From the NCBI GenBank assembly GCA_902806565.1, contig CADCXA010000068.1, positions 62,001-126,000 on the forward strand: 64,000 nt of DNA. Reading direction: 5' to 3'. This document shows positions 11,051 to 24,473 of this stretch, one piece after another; the first letter of the stretch is position 1; each line of letters starts with the position of its first letter. Both the position numbers and the translations under genes were made by a program. The DNA is from Hypoxylon rubiginosum (Eukaryota; Ascomycota; Sordariomycetes; Xylariales; Hypoxylaceae). The notes under the pieces are model-generated. The model saw only the letters and a program-made list of their open reading frames with translations. It ran no database searches and had not been told where the DNA came from.

Positions 11051-13004
11051 AAGGTATGGCAGCTGGTTTACGGTAGTAGCTGTTATTACTTGCACTAAAG
11101 CGAATACCAATCGTCTCCTACACTCTACCTACGTTGCTGGGGGCGAGGTTGGAAAGAAGGGGGAAGGGGGTAAGAGGTCGCACGGTGCAAGGGGGTCTGG
11201 TGCTTTGCAAACACAATCACAAGGCAGAGTCTAGTGGACAATAATACAGCAACCAGACTTAAATAATAATTTTCTTTTCTTAACACATCTGAACCAATTA
11301 CAAAAATATTTCGTGAAAAAACTACCATACTAATTCTTTCACTCTCTTAGCCCGTCGAGAATCACAATGATACTGTGCCCTCCCCCAGACGTGACCTCAC
11401 GAGAACGGCCTTCTTACCACCTTGCCAAGCAACAGCAACACATCAAAACTCGACTCATCCGACCTCCAAGCTACCCCAGGCTCGTCGCACCATAATCGGT
11501 CCATTCTTACATTGACCATGGCGCCGACTCGACCCTCCGAGTCTAACAACGGCGAAAACTTGACTCTCCGAGCCTACAACGGCAGAGACTTCATTCCTAT
11601 CCGAATTCGGAGCCGTCACAGGCAGCAGGAAATCCTTATCGATCCCACTGTTATGATCGTTGTCCCCCATCGTTTCCGCCGTAGTATTCTTGTCTTCTTA
11701 CGAGAACGGAGGTCGTTCGCTAAATTTGGCCAACAACTCCTAGGAGAGTACCAAACCTCTAGAGCCCTGGGAGACTCGCTCAACGAGGTCAAAAGAACAC
11801 CGACTTGACCATCGAGCCCGTTTTTACGCCCCACGGAAGAAGTCGCTACTCATGCGCAAGCGCCGGCCAAATCCGAATCGAATTCAAGAGAAGCTGTCTA
11901 GAACTACATAGTCGAGCTAGAAGTAGCTGTGCCCAGCACCTGGACGGCTCGAAATACGAACGACGCCGAGGAGAAGATCAGAACTAGAGTTGGTAGGGGA
12001 GATACTGTGAAGGAAAGAGCAGCAAAACTAGGCGCTAATTGACCTAAAGTAAAATAAGTCGACATCAAGAGCAGCATGGCGATGGAGCACCAGCAGTATC
12101 CACGACATCCACGACATCGCCGACCGAAGAAACAGCTCCCAGCTCAGACCCCGCCAAGCTCGCGAGAACCAGGGAGCTTTGATAGTACTGCCCGCAAGAC
12201 TACCGCAATCGTCCTGTACCTTCCAGACGATCGCCTTAACGATGAAAGTGCATACGTCCGCTACAGGACCATCGGCAGTTACGACCACTCCAACGGCGTT
12301 TCCCGAGGCAGCAACGAAGGTCAGTAAGGCGTTTCGTCAAAACTGCGAAAGCGAAAAGAGTCGCAAAGGCGTACGCAGCAAATACAGTATGAGTAGCAAA
12401 GACCTGTCCTCTATTGAGGCAGGCAACTCCCAAATGACTCACATCAGTACTACCCCTTTAGTGCCGGCGGCCCAGGAGTCTGTGAAGGGCATAAGTATCC
12501 TGTGGACTACCCCTCGATCGGAAAGGAACAGCAATACTAGACGCCTCCCGAAAAGATCATCATCATCGACTGGCGAGTGCAGACACTCAATTAGGAGAAA
12601 TGGTATGTAGACGTTAGAAACCTTACTCACACAGCATATTTTACTAGTCTTCCAAACTGACAACCTACATAGTTAAGGGCAATGACCCGGCACTCACCGT
12701 CGCGGTACAGGACCGAGATCATACCGACAGACAGGTCACAACGCCCTTTATCATTTAACATTGAAAAAGAAAAATAAATAATGAAAAAGACAAATAAATA
12801 AAGAAAATAAAGAAGAATAACATTAAAAAAAAACAATAAAGAAAAAAAAACCCCTTCCTCGCTTCACAATGGCCGTATCGTTTCCCACCCACAACCATTC
12901 CGCCAGAGTCAAGGGCTTCAACATCATCCCTATGACCTTTCTCCAAAATAACCCTCAATACGGTTTGTGTCGCCGTCGGTGCTCTGGTGATGTTGAGTCA
13001 CGCC
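11051..13004. other. Gene-poor stretch with A-rich tract
   Basis: I recognise no gene. A strongly A-rich low-complexity tract lies at about 12760-12850. It could be the tail of a degenerate retroposed copy or simple sequence; no reverse-transcriptase remains were seen. ORF 11422-11808 (plus) is open but has no recognisable domain. Confidence 0.4.
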
Positions 13005-13124
13005 CAACACTCAAGCATCCATTGCGAAGCACGACACCACTGCCCAACACTCGAGCATCCATCGCGAAACACGACACCGCTGCCAAGCACTCGGGCATCC
13101 ATCGCGAAACACGACACCGCTATC
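13005..13124. repeat. 40-bp tandem repeat, three copies
   Basis: Three head-to-tail units of exactly 40 bp run 13005-13044, 13045-13084 and 13085-13124. Each contains the core GCATCCATCGCGAAACACGA with one to a few substitutions per copy, mostly transitions. Because 40 is not a multiple of three, the repeat shifts frame each unit and is unlikely to be coding. Confidence 0.9.
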
Positions 13125-16100
13125 ACACTTCCCGGCAAGTGTAGAGTCTCTACTTTGCCCTGTGATGACCCGAACATGACGATCCTGGCCAGCCTGAGCC
13201 AAATTCCCCTCGAAGAGACAAGACCTACCCCTCTGTTCACTTGGGGTGGAGCGGTTGTCGGTCTCGACACACGAAACTACCGGTACCAACAATAATGGTT
13301 CAGCTGCTACCTAGCAGCCATTGATTAGGGTTGGTGGCTTGGATGACTTATACCAAGACATGCAAGCCGGGGATGCGACCCAGGACCAGCACTTAGAAGG
13401 CGCCTCTAGCTCGTCATTTCGGCGACAGGGCCAGAACCCCTTGGCTCACTCAATCCCACATGTCACTATGACATGGCGGAAATACCAACCAAACGACAAT
13501 CCCTCCTGGACATGCCCTCGTGGTATCACCGCCGCCTAGGCCCCCATGCCGCAGCGGCCTGCTTCGTCATGGGTACGTGAATGCCCTGTCCCGCTCTTCA
13601 TGACTGCGGCTTGCAGCCCGTAGCATACTGAAAACAACTACACCTTCAGAATAGGTGGCGCGCCGGGTTTTCGTGTTCCAACTATGCCTCCCGGCTGTGG
13701 CCCTGCTCGTTGGTCTTGCAGCCCCAGGGGGGCTAGTACCCTACGCATATGGCCTCGTCCGCGCCTTACGCCGACCATCTTGTCGATATGCGGGTGCCAG
13801 CACGCAACATATGCGGCAACGAGCTTCCCGGTTACCGCATGTGTATGCTAGACTGCCAATACCTCCACTGCAAGACATTTCTCCGGGCAAATGCCGGACT
13901 TGCGCTGGCATTAATACCCTTTCGACCCGCTCGATATTGCTAGGCTATCTCGATAGATACGCTGGTAATATACAGACAGCGTGGTACGACCACTCGGAGG
14001 TCTCCGCTAGCTAGCAGGCCTACCGATATATGAACAGCAACCGTACCAGATATTTCGCATGGTGGAGAGAACCCAGAGCACTGCTTCATCTTCTGCGCAC
14101 AACCGAGGAGTTTCGCATCAATTATCGTTTCCAATATCATCTCCTACCTAGACCATGGTCTGATCTCCTCCTGTCGAACTCGTTGACGGGGACCAGGCTG
14201 ACGGGGACGACCCTACAGTCCAAGTTCGAAGAGGACTCCTCCGTGGGCTCACTGTATAGACGGGCCCGTGCCTGTGCCTGTGCTCAGAGCGATGCCTCAA
14301 CCAGGACCGCTCCTCCTGAAAACCAGAAGTAGTGACACTAGGCTGCCGGTTGGGTAGCTACGGACCACCTCTAGGGGACAGCTATCACACAAGATGGCTA
14401 GCCTATCGCACTACCTCCTACGCACAAAATGATGAGGTGGGAGACGGCAACAGGAGCTCGAGCAGACGTGCGGGGGCGCGCATGAATGGAATTTCCTCTA
14501 TCACTCCTTGGCCGCACACTTGCCGACTTCAGTTACCTTAACAGTACAGAGCACACAGCGTGCATCGTCTGAGATTGGAGGATCTCCCGAGCTAGGCACC
14601 AATGGCGCTACTACCGGTCCCATCTGCGCCGAGAGGACGGCATTGCCATAAAAGAAGCACACGAACGAGCGCATCACGATCTACTCGCCCATAGCTGTTG
14701 TTATTGCTGTACACCAAAAAAATAAAAATAAAAACCCCTCAGAAAACCCCCCAGAAAAAAAAGAAAGAAATACGATGCTATTTCGAGTACTTAAGTAGTT
14801 GTTAACTTACAACTAAATAGATAACTAATTCGTTAACCATTCCAGTTTCTAAGTAGTATCCTTTGCAATAGTGAACTTTGATACCTTATGTAGACTTTAC
14901 CATGACATTTACTGGAATCAACGGTAAGAAACTATGTTCTAGAGCCTAGAAGTAATATGTAGGACTTCAGCTGTAAGCAGCTTTGAGTAAATCAGGTTTA
15001 GATGGAGGTATATATATATGAGGTACTAACTAGAGGGTTGAGAGTAGCTGTTAGAGGTAGAACCAGGGAAGGCTTCTTATACGTGAACGTACATAGTCAC
15101 GATTTATACTTCCTAAGTACAGCCGGCGACACGGCTTGCCCTGTTCCTCGTTCTTTGATGGGAACTTTCTGTCGCAGGATTCAGTAACTAGCAGTCTCTC
15201 TCTGACAGCCAGGGGTTGTACGTCAGGCCGGATTCGCGATAGGTAACAGGATCATATCACACCGCGACCTAGTAAGACACTGAAGCATGGTTATTCCTGG
15301 TATATGCAGCACAGGTACTGATGAGCATGTGTTTTGTTTTATCTTCTAAGGGTTACTTGTAACCCGGTAAGTCAGTGGTAAGTAACCGATGGCCATTGTC
15401 GCTTGTACCGTCTACTTCACCACCCATTACAACCGGCGCCCAAGGGACGAGAAAAAAGACGCAGCGAGGTTGAGCTCGCTGCCAGTCACGAGAACAGCTC
15501 GGACTGGGACGGGGATGGTTGCCTTGACGCTGCGAGGCAGGTGGCGCGAGCAGGATACATGATATGAGGTTCCAAAGGAGTGTCCGACGATGCGGATTAC
15601 CCCCTTTTTCTCGTATCATCGTGATCCCTAAAGATAAGAGTAGCTAGCAGAGCTGGTAAATTGGAAAGTCTCCTACCTACTCCCGATTATTTCCAGATCA
15701 TATCGCATCGCATCGCAACTTTGCGATGTCCGTATCCGTGTATCGTCACTTTTCGTATGGTCTGCAGACCCGACGACGGCGGTCGGGCTGTAGCGTGAGT
15801 GCGAAACCCGGCGGAGGAATAAGTATGTAGGTAAGCAAGCAAGCAAAAGGCAGAAAAAGCGAAAGCCATCAGACGGACCCCGGGTAAGCGGCTGGGAGTG
15901 GATTACGTTTTTTAGGAGGAGGGGAGGGGGGCGATTGTCAGCATTCTCCGCCAAGCAGGATTTTTTTATATGGTGTAGGCATCCTACGAAATTTATCGAT
16001 TACCTACCCTACGAAGTACCGTATTTTCTCGCTCCTATTCGCCCGTCTCGGGCGTCGTGAACAAGCAAACAAAACGAACACCTGATGCTATGGAAGTCAG

Positions 16101-19100
16101 CTCGAAAAAGCGCACGAGTTATCTATAGATAATACCGATGCCCGATACCGATATCTACATCTACATCTACTGGCGGGATCTGTAATGCTGCACGATTTCT
16201 GAAACCCAGAACCCGGACGGCTATGATATGTCCAATGCGAATGCAGCTGCTGGGACAAGGAGGGCACACGCGTGGCAGGATTCGCACTTTGGCCTGGACT
16301 CTCTCAAAGTCCGATTATATCTCGTACACTAGACCAATTCGAGAAGGCAAGTCTACTTGCCTACTAATCGAAGGCATCCATCCTGTCACGATGAGGTATG
16401 TGTGTAGGTACGGTATGTGTGTAGGTACGGTATGTATGTATGTATGTAGGGTCGAGGCGGGAGTTGTGTGTTCGGTTCTCGCCCAAAACTGCCTTGGCGG
16501 TGGCCGACGGCTGCCGCCTCGTAATTTATATTCAACGAAAGGTGCAGCAAGATTGCGTAAGGCAAAAATGTCTGGCAAATCTGGACTCGGTGACCCTTTG
16601 CAGAGGTTGTTGATTACCAGCTGCTTCTTGCTTGTTGCGCTCTGTCTCAAAGCTGAAATTAAAGCCCGTCGTGTTCGGCACTTGGCGATCTCGCCAAATC
16701 TCACCAACAAGGTACGGGGTAACAGTCGATAACCGACCGACGTCACTCTTAGCTCTTATTAGAAGCCGTGACTCCACAGCGTCTTACCTTAGGTGTGCAA
16801 AAAAGAGGTTCCTTTGCGAAAACGGGTGGAATTGACTACTAAAAACAAACACTGGCCTAGACTTACATGAGCCCCACGATAGTTTAAATCGCGGGTCGCT
16901 TCGCTGTGGTATCCGTAATAGCAGCTAGGTCTGCTAGGCAGCTTAGGGCCTGTAGGGAGATCCGAAGATCGTCGAGCGGTTCCCACCCGACTGGAGAAGC
17001 AATGCCCGGGGCGTCGCGTGGGAAAAAAAGTGGTAAGGGGTCCCCCTTGAGCCGGAAAGCCAAGAAAGCCTAGTAGGGAACGTTAGAGGGGAATCTCGAG
17101 CCGTCGGCGTGGGCCATGGGGTTTAAGCAAACGCTGTGTCCGCCCCATCGATCACTGCCTCAATATACGAGCTGATGTTGATCGCCGGCGACCGAAGGCG
17201 AGAGAGAGGGACGACGATCCAACGGGGTTGTAAAGGTCTGTTGATTACGTAGGCACTATATTTTGTAGGAGTTTCCAGTCCCAGCCCGAACCTGCGCCGC
17301 AGGTGTACATTCGCCGGTAGTTTGAACGACCGGCGTGGGGCGACAATGGGCAGAAATGGTCGATTGACGAAATCCTCGCACTCGCTAGCCACGTTTTGTT
17401 TCTTCACTTTGCCCTCGTTTATGTGGCGCAGCCCGGAACGTGACCGAGGATTTTCGGGGTTCCAAACGAGATTATTGCTTACCTACCTACCTTACCTTAG
17501 CTACCCCTACCATCACACTTTTTTCAATACCGGCGAGGCAGTGAGGCTAATCCGATTGCCTAATACGTAGGTGGTAAGCTTGGCTGAAACATCTGGCGGT
17601 GACGGTTCGAGTCGTTGAAGTTGTCATAGTTGCATGCGCGCGTCTGGGAGTAACACAAAGGCACCTTTTCCGCGTCCTTTGATTCGGCGGCGGTACGACT
17701 GGATATTTGGTATGGCTCGTGTCACGGAAGAATAAGCCTTGGTTATCTGCGACTCGGCACCTTGTGTTACGAAGCGCAGCGAATGGCAAGAGACCACGAT
17801 CGTTGCACAGAAAAAGAGCTTGCGCAGTCGGAGACATAAGCACAGACGGTAGTAGCAACGAGGATGGACTTGCAGCAACCTCGGGTATATAGCTAAGCTG
17901 TCTTAGGAATGCGTAGCCAAGAAAAGGCGAAGAGTTGCATGATGGAAAATACGTACACAGGATATCTCGATAAAAAGGAAGAGAAAGGTAGAAATTAAGG
18001 AGGTGAAAGGAAAGAAGGAAAAGTAAAAATAAGCAGAGCGTTGCCAATAGTATCCCCTATTCATAGATTTTCATGGAACACTCAAACTATAGCTTCCAGA
18101 ATTATAACCTTCAGCTTCAGCTGAGTTTCTCGTTGCACACATTGAAAATGCGGGCGGGGAGATTGTTGGCGTACCTAGTACCCAGGGCTAGGTGGGTTAA
18201 ACGAGGTAGCATTGTGACAGCCGCGACAGGAACTCTGGATCGCGCAATCTCGCCAAGTTTGTGTAACGTGAAAAGGAGACAGGCAGACGGGTATAAGGTA
18301 CATACCGCAGAAGGGGGGAGGATCAGCACGGTGCTGAGCGCAGCTAAAGCAATTATAAAAAAAAGGGGGAGCATGGTGTCGGGGGGCGAAAAGTGGGTTC
18401 GGTTCCGACCCACGAACGAGTAATATCAGCGACGTCGAATTCGGTGATAATTGTGTAACAACATCATATGTAGCGCCACGAGGCGTCTACAATTGCAGCA
18501 GACAGTTCGGCGCTAGATTCCCCCCTTCGACGATCCTGCCCCCTTCGTTTGGATTGTAAATAGAAAGCTACCGTACCGTGTATCTCTCGGGCTCGCGTTC
18601 CATCGCTCCCGACGGGGATTAGTGATTATTAACGGTCAGGAACTTTGGGGAGGGTTCCCTCGGGACCGGAGGCTGACACCCCCCGCGTTACACACATCAG
18701 AATATATACATAGGTAACGTAGAGAGATACCACCTGCTTGTTGCATCCCCCCCATCTATTATAGCCATTTCCTATGAAACACTCCCAAGGTTAGGATTGG
18801 TCGTTGAGAGAGAATGTGGCTTGCCTCGCGTGCATGTACTACGACCAAGATCCACGACAATCATATCATGTTATTTCCTGCTCTCGAAAGGCCAATGCAG
18901 TTGATATACAGCAGAGCAGGGTTTGTTTTGTATCCTTGGAGAATACACTGACTTGGCAAGAGTCAACTTCCCATGTGAATTCTAACAATACCCCTTTCTA
19001 GCTCGGCAGCTGGCCTCGCGAGAAATAGACGGGAAGACTCGACGGAGAGGTCGTGGCGCTGAGCCAAGCGGGAGTGATACAACGTCATGACGAGTCACCG

Positions 19101-22100
19101 ATTATTAATATGTTAACCAATGCTCGGTCTCGAGAGGTGCCAAGTTAACCCGTCCTAGTTCCCGCCGTGCTGTACCCGAATCCGAATATCAATGTGTAAT
19201 TAGCCCCCTGCTTAGTCAAAGGCAAACCCCGAACTTCTGCGAGTGTTGATGTACTCCTGGGTCTCTACGTGCCTTGATAGGCCATGATAGGCCACCATCT
19301 CCCCCAACATCCTTCGGAATATTGTTCCAGGCCACCCAGGATTCGGGTAAGGGGTTTGGACCCTTAGATCAACTACTATAGATCTAAATTAGACTTAAAC
19401 TCGTCGATCACGAGTGCGTCAAAAGCTTAGCTGTCAGACCCACGTGCTATCCTCCACGCCTGAGTGGCGGTCTAGGCTCTATGACCTGTAATGTAATGGT
19501 ATATGGGCCGATTGGGATCGTTGAGTCCTGGTAGGTCGTCGCTCATGAACCCCCAGATTCCCTGCATAGTACCATAATAGCACCGATGGACTGGTCATAG
19601 ACTCCAGGGATCTATGTTAAGAGTAACGTCGATCAGGGGTTGTAATTTGGAAGCGATCATGAACGTCTTCACTTCAGTTTCGACGACGGGCGGGAATGGT
19701 CCTGTCACATGCCGTCGTCTAGGCCTGCATACTCCTCTTTGTCTCGCACGAGACCCATCATCAGTATCCAATAGGCTGTCTATGTTTGTAGATGAATCTC
19801 TACAGGGCTGGGGTGAACGCCCCTGACCAGCTGGGCTTGCAGAAGGATGGATAAACATCGCCACCCCGTTCGGCGGGGACTTTGGGTGCTCTGGCACGTA
19901 GCCTCGCCGTCAATCTAGTAGAGGGCATTCACATGAATGTAGTAAGCTTAAACGCTTAAACATAAGAGCGGGGGGTAGCCCAGCGCTGATCGGATTATTC
20001 CCGCGTTAGAGGCTCAAAGATCTGACGTACCTTATACCTACCTACATATGTAGGTAGTCATCTAGGTACGTATAGACTTAGACGCGCTAGCAGCTTGAGC
20101 CTTCGATCATGATTCCAATCTCCAATAGAGTGTGTGTTTTGTTTGATATCGGCTGCCCCGATGACTGGATGATTTTGATTATAGGATCTAGACGGCATGG
20201 ATCCAGAGCGTTTGAGAAGTTACTTTCTGGAAGGTCAGGTACGTAGTCATGAAAGCATTATGATTAATAATGCCAATTAGATAGACCGTATAGCTGCGAC
20301 CCTCAATAGTTTCCTGAGCCGGCATGCAGCATGCAGGTTTGCTTTTACTTCTGTGATGCTCATTACTGCCATTCCGTGTACTGTGGGTTGCGCCGCTCGG
20401 TAGTTTAACCACTAATCTACGAGGTCCGGCCGAGAGGAAACGAGCCTTGGATCAGGCTATGGACTTCTGAAAAGGCACTCGAGGTTGATTGAGGCAAGAA
20501 GGGGGAGCTGGAGCGAACCGCAGCAAGGCTTGGGTGAGTTTCGTAACGGGGTCGGAGGACGGAGGGCCGTGACTCTGTCGGGCGTATGGCGATCACTATC
20601 CCGATCAACGGCATTGAAGAGGGTCACGTCGGCCACCGCCACCTATTGATTGCGATCGCGATCCTGTTACCATTGCCAAAAGGCAAGAGGATTGCGCAGC
20701 CTTTGGATCCGACGGCACATTGAAAGCTAGCCGTAACCAGGAAGACGTGGACAATGCCACGTGCGATAGGCAGTGTAACCGGACGTCCATACAAGAAGTA
20801 GTTGCCGATCATGAAAAGTGCAAGCAGTCACGGCGATGGCATCTGAGACACGCAGCCCCAGCGTGCCGGGAAGTCTTCCATACATTACCCCGTCCACCAG
20901 CTACGACGGATCAGTAATACCAACGCGACGGATCGGTGATACCAACTACCAACGGATGGGACTGAGGGACTGAGCAACGTGAGGATGAGGTCAACTCTAC
21001 TTACCCACTCGACGCCCGACAGTTGAGATCCACGGGCGCCACGATCAGCCCGCGTACTAGGGCTAGAAGCCTTCGGTTTCGTTCGGTTTTGTTTCATAAT
21101 ATTTTTGGAAACACACTGTGTCCGCCTTAGATTTAATTTTGTGATCAGCTTGTTGATAGCGTCGATGTCAAGGCGATGCCAAGCATCGTGCCAATACTAG
21201 AGGAATTGAAAGGCATGAGACATGTTCTCAGTACCTTAGGTAAGCTCGTATATGGCTACCCAGCTACCAACATACATGTCCACTATGTATGTCATGTATG
21301 TAGGTACCTTATGTAGTAGAATCTGGAGGGGGGAAAGCAACGGGAAAGGAATACATCCCCCGGAATAGAAATGGTCCGTGGGGAAATCATCACGGTCGTA
21401 ACGGCGATACCAATGACAGTATTAGGCAATCGGAATCCTAGCGCAATGGTTGGTCGCTGGGTAGGAATGTTTTCGTGTTGATGGTGCTTAGTAGGAGGTA
21501 GAGAGAGCGAAAGAGAGAGCGGAAGCGATACTCACTGGCCGGATTTCGCTTGCTGTTACACAGAGGACAGAGGCGCATTCTGTCTTCATGCTCCATTGCT
21601 CCATGTTGCGGTTGTCGAATCAAGCTTCGTAAGAGGTCGTCAAATGGAAATATTTGGATATCCACAGCACCCATTAGCACCTGGGGCACGTTAATACCCA
21701 TGGGCCATGGTCCACCGTACCAATGCACCATCCGGGCTCCAGGGGCTTTAAAGCGCCCCACCAATCCCGCCATTTCGTTCCACTGTTCGGATCCGTAGGC
21801 CACGCGCAGCCCACACGCAGCCAGCCCACCCCGATGTATCAGGTACCTTACCATTTCATTTCTAGGCGCCCCTCTGCCCCTGTCGAACACAGCCCTACAG
21901 GGCGCCGAGAGAAGTGTAGGCGGTACATCGTAGCACTAACTACAACCCATGTCAGCGTGTTTAGGTAGCATGCGGGCTGGCATGCAGGCCTAGCTTTTGG
22001 GCCCCCCTTAGCACACCGTCGCTCACTATCACACCTGTCTCTTGCTGCTGTCCTACCCATATCTAAACAGAAGACTGGTACGTGGGACGAGTTATATCCC

Positions 22101-22713
22101 ACGGGCCAGGAGCCAGGATCATATCGCTGACAAGGTGCGGGTCGACGACATTGGCTCCTTTTACCTGCCTACCTGCCTGGAAGTGGAATCATTTTCTTTC
22201 TTGTCGCGTGTATTCGTCATGCCGGGGTTACTCCTACAGCAAGTTGGAGTACCCAAAGTACACCCTGCCGCCCATATACCGGGGCCAGGACTTTCTGCGA
22301 CGATCTTTCGAGAGCTGGAACTCCTTAGCGTTACTATACTTGTCTTGTCAGGTTTGACCATGACTGGCATCCTTAATACATGGCGTTCCTAGGTGGGTGG
22401 GCTGCCTGTAAGGCGTGCCGAGGGACGAAAGCTATGCCGTGCGAGATAAATACGTACATGCTATTCGGAGATCTTGGCTGGCAGCGTCGAATTTAAGAAA
22501 TCTTTATATCTTACGCTGCCTACCCCCGAGTCTTACCACCGAGACTGAGGTTGGAAGACATTCATGTTACACAGCTACCCAAGGTCACATCCCATCTGAC
22601 AGGTCTGTCTCTACACATCAACCAACAAACCAAATCTACCCAGATAGGTACGCATGATGTGGTGCCCACAGAATTCGGTCCACTCACACGTTTTCTAGAC
22701 TTCAATATCCAAA
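13125..22713. other. Long intergenic stretch, no intact gene
   Basis: About 9.6 kb on which I can support no gene. Short ORFs occur on both strands (13655-14014, 14030-14332, 16223-16732, 17547-18047, 21438-21890) without domains, splice structure or codon bias. Noted sequence features are an A-rich tract around 14716-14770, a 17-bp tandem repeat followed by TATG repeats at 16395-16450, and a TAGG-type palindrome cluster near 20036-20070. The last few hundred bases presumably include the promoter of the transcription factor gene. Confidence 0.5.
16395..16450. repeat. 17-bp tandem repeat and TATG microsatellite
   Basis: Two exact copies of GGTATGTGTGTAGGTAC (16395-16411 and 16412-16428) are followed by a third degenerate start and a run of TATG units. 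This is simple sequence and non-coding. Confidence 0.8.
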
Positions 22714-24473
22714 ATGGTTGGCGTCCCTGGAAAATACAAAGGCTGCAATACCTGCCGAGCCAGACGAGTCGCATGCGATAATGGGAGGCCGTTCTGTAAG
22801 AAGTGTACAGATTACGGCCGTGAATGTGGCGGATATGAAAGGGAGGTTAGTAACTGGAGTCCTCCCTCACGAACCTGGGTCGGTCTATAGAGAGTAGTTT
22901 ACCCCTGAAGAAAGAGGAGATACATTGTCCCCGAGTTAGCTTCTCCTGGTCCCTCTACGTCTTTTGATCCCCGGGTTCAGGAAATCGGATGTTAGCTAAT
23001 GGTCAAACACTAGACCGTCTTCATAGTCGGTACCCAGGACCAAAAAGGGAGATGTTCGTCTCATCCGCCGCGAAACCAGCACGGTAGCAAGAAAACGAAA
23101 GATATCGGGGTTCGGCCGGCAGAGAAGCTAGAGTTCATCGCTACCCAGCCGTGGCAGCCGGCGTGGATGGATATGGTTTCGGTGTCGTCACAAGTGGGAT
23201 TGCATCGCCTCCGATTTGTTGCACTTCAAACGGATCTAAGCTCTGCGGTTCGACCAAGTAGCGGGCCGTCTCGGGGGAAGGACGTAACACTATCTTTAGG
23301 TAGTCCGCGTCCCTTCAAGGCGAACCCGTCGTTTGGTCCCGAACCCTTCAGCCTCAAGGCCCGTTGCCTTATTCATGTGCCAACAAGGAGGAACAGTAAT
23401 AGGCAAGTGATCGGTAACAGCTCAGAAGGGTTATGCCTGTTTTTATATGAAGTAGGTTCACGACGGTATTTACCTCTTCGTTGCTAACCTGGTGCTCTAG
23501 CAAAACTCTTCGGCGGCGTATAGTAACGAGGCTCCTTGGAAAGACACTGCTGCGCTAGCCGACCGGATCCGCGAACCAGGCCCTGCAGCGTATCAGTCAT
23601 TCCCAGCTCACCATTTTTTTGCTCGTGTTTACCGACCTAGTGCTGTGAGTGTACAGTCGCACCACCAAATTCGAAAACTAACTGTTAGAATAGATCTGGG
23701 CAGCCTTACTCAATCGTCAACCGACCTTCCTCTGTTCGCCCGAATGGACTGTTGTGCCTTGGGAGCGCCACCCTAGGACGCCACTCGACGACCTCCTCGA
23801 CATACTCGTTCTTTTGCCCTCGATATTTTCGCGAGCGGATCGGATCACGCCACTAGGAGCGACCGTTCCTCGCCGCTTAAAAGCGAAGGATCTTTTGAGC
23901 AATTGCGTTAACATCGAAAGACAATTTGATATCTGGTACACCATGGTACACCAGAGGGTCGACGAGTCCGGGTCTCCACTTTACTGGGTGGGAGACGCAG
24001 TGCCTGGCAGTGTGCAGATGCCTTTCCCCGAGGTGTTCCACTTCCCCTCGCCACTGATAGGGTTGGTTCATGTATACTACTGGGCTGCTCTCATCGGCTT
24101 CAACCAGTGTATATATGGACTATTAGACATCATCTTCGAGTCCGAAAGCGAGAACCTCTCTAGCCCGGTTGTTCTGCCTGAGATACCGTCAGGGATAGAT
24201 TTTCAGAAGTACCATCCAGCGCAGACTAGGATGCTCGCCGCCAACGTATGCCGAAGTTTGGACTTTGTTCTTCGAACCACAGCGCAGCCAGATCTGCTGG
24301 CCGCGCCACTCTGGGTCGTGAGCAACTTTTACAATGAAATCGGGCGCTTCGGAGACGGCGAGCTAGAGCGCCTATGGTGTGCTAGCTTCAAAGGAAGATT
24401 AGAAGCCAAGTGTCGTGACATGAGTCCATGGTTACAGGAGAAGAAATGGGTCGACACAAGGCAGTTCGGGTAA
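22714..24473 (+). CDS. Zn(II)2Cys6 transcription factor, four exons, 497 aa
   Basis: My model is exons 22714-22845, 23014-23452 less its last base (that is, to 23451), 23501-23644 and 23694-24473. The three introns are 168, 49 and 49 nt, all phase 0, with branch-like GCTAAT, GCTAAC and ACTAAC before the acceptors. Exon 1 is the DNA-binding domain: cysteines at residues 11, 14, 21, 28, 31 and 38 in the CX2CX6CX6CX2CX6C zinc-cluster pattern, from a KYKGCNTCRARRVACDNG core. The C-terminal half (IWAALLNRQPTFLCSPEW, then PWERHPRTPLDDLLDILV) matches the long uncharacterised regulatory region common to fungal zinc-cluster regulators. The middle exon is open and in frame but less family-like, so its internal structure is the weakest part. 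It is predicted to be a nuclear regulator of unknown target. No metabolic cluster adjoins it. Confidence 0.82.

Noticed and set aside
11422..11808. 128-codon plus-strand ORF in the relic island
   Set aside because: There is no recognisable domain, splice context or clear codon bias. It overlaps other open frames on both strands.
12760..12850. A-rich tract as a LINE poly-A tail
   Set aside because: No reverse-transcriptase or endonuclease remains upstream and no target-site duplication was recognised.
13005..13124. CRISPR-like array
   Set aside because: The units are contiguous with no unique spacers, and the genome is eukaryotic. It is a minisatellite.
13655..14014. 119-codon ORF with a hydrophobic start
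   Set aside because: The hydrophobic stretch looks like a signal peptide, but the rest is Arg-rich frame noise with competing frames, and the start is in doubt.
19614..19826. Possible DIRS-type RNase H scrap (FVDESLQGWGE)
   Set aside because: The motif loosely resembles the TDASLxGWGA signature, but no other polymerase or recombinase sequence lies nearby, so the match is probably chance.
21438..21890. 150-codon minus-strand ORF
   Set aside because: No domain, no codon bias, and a similar-length ORF on the opposite strand.
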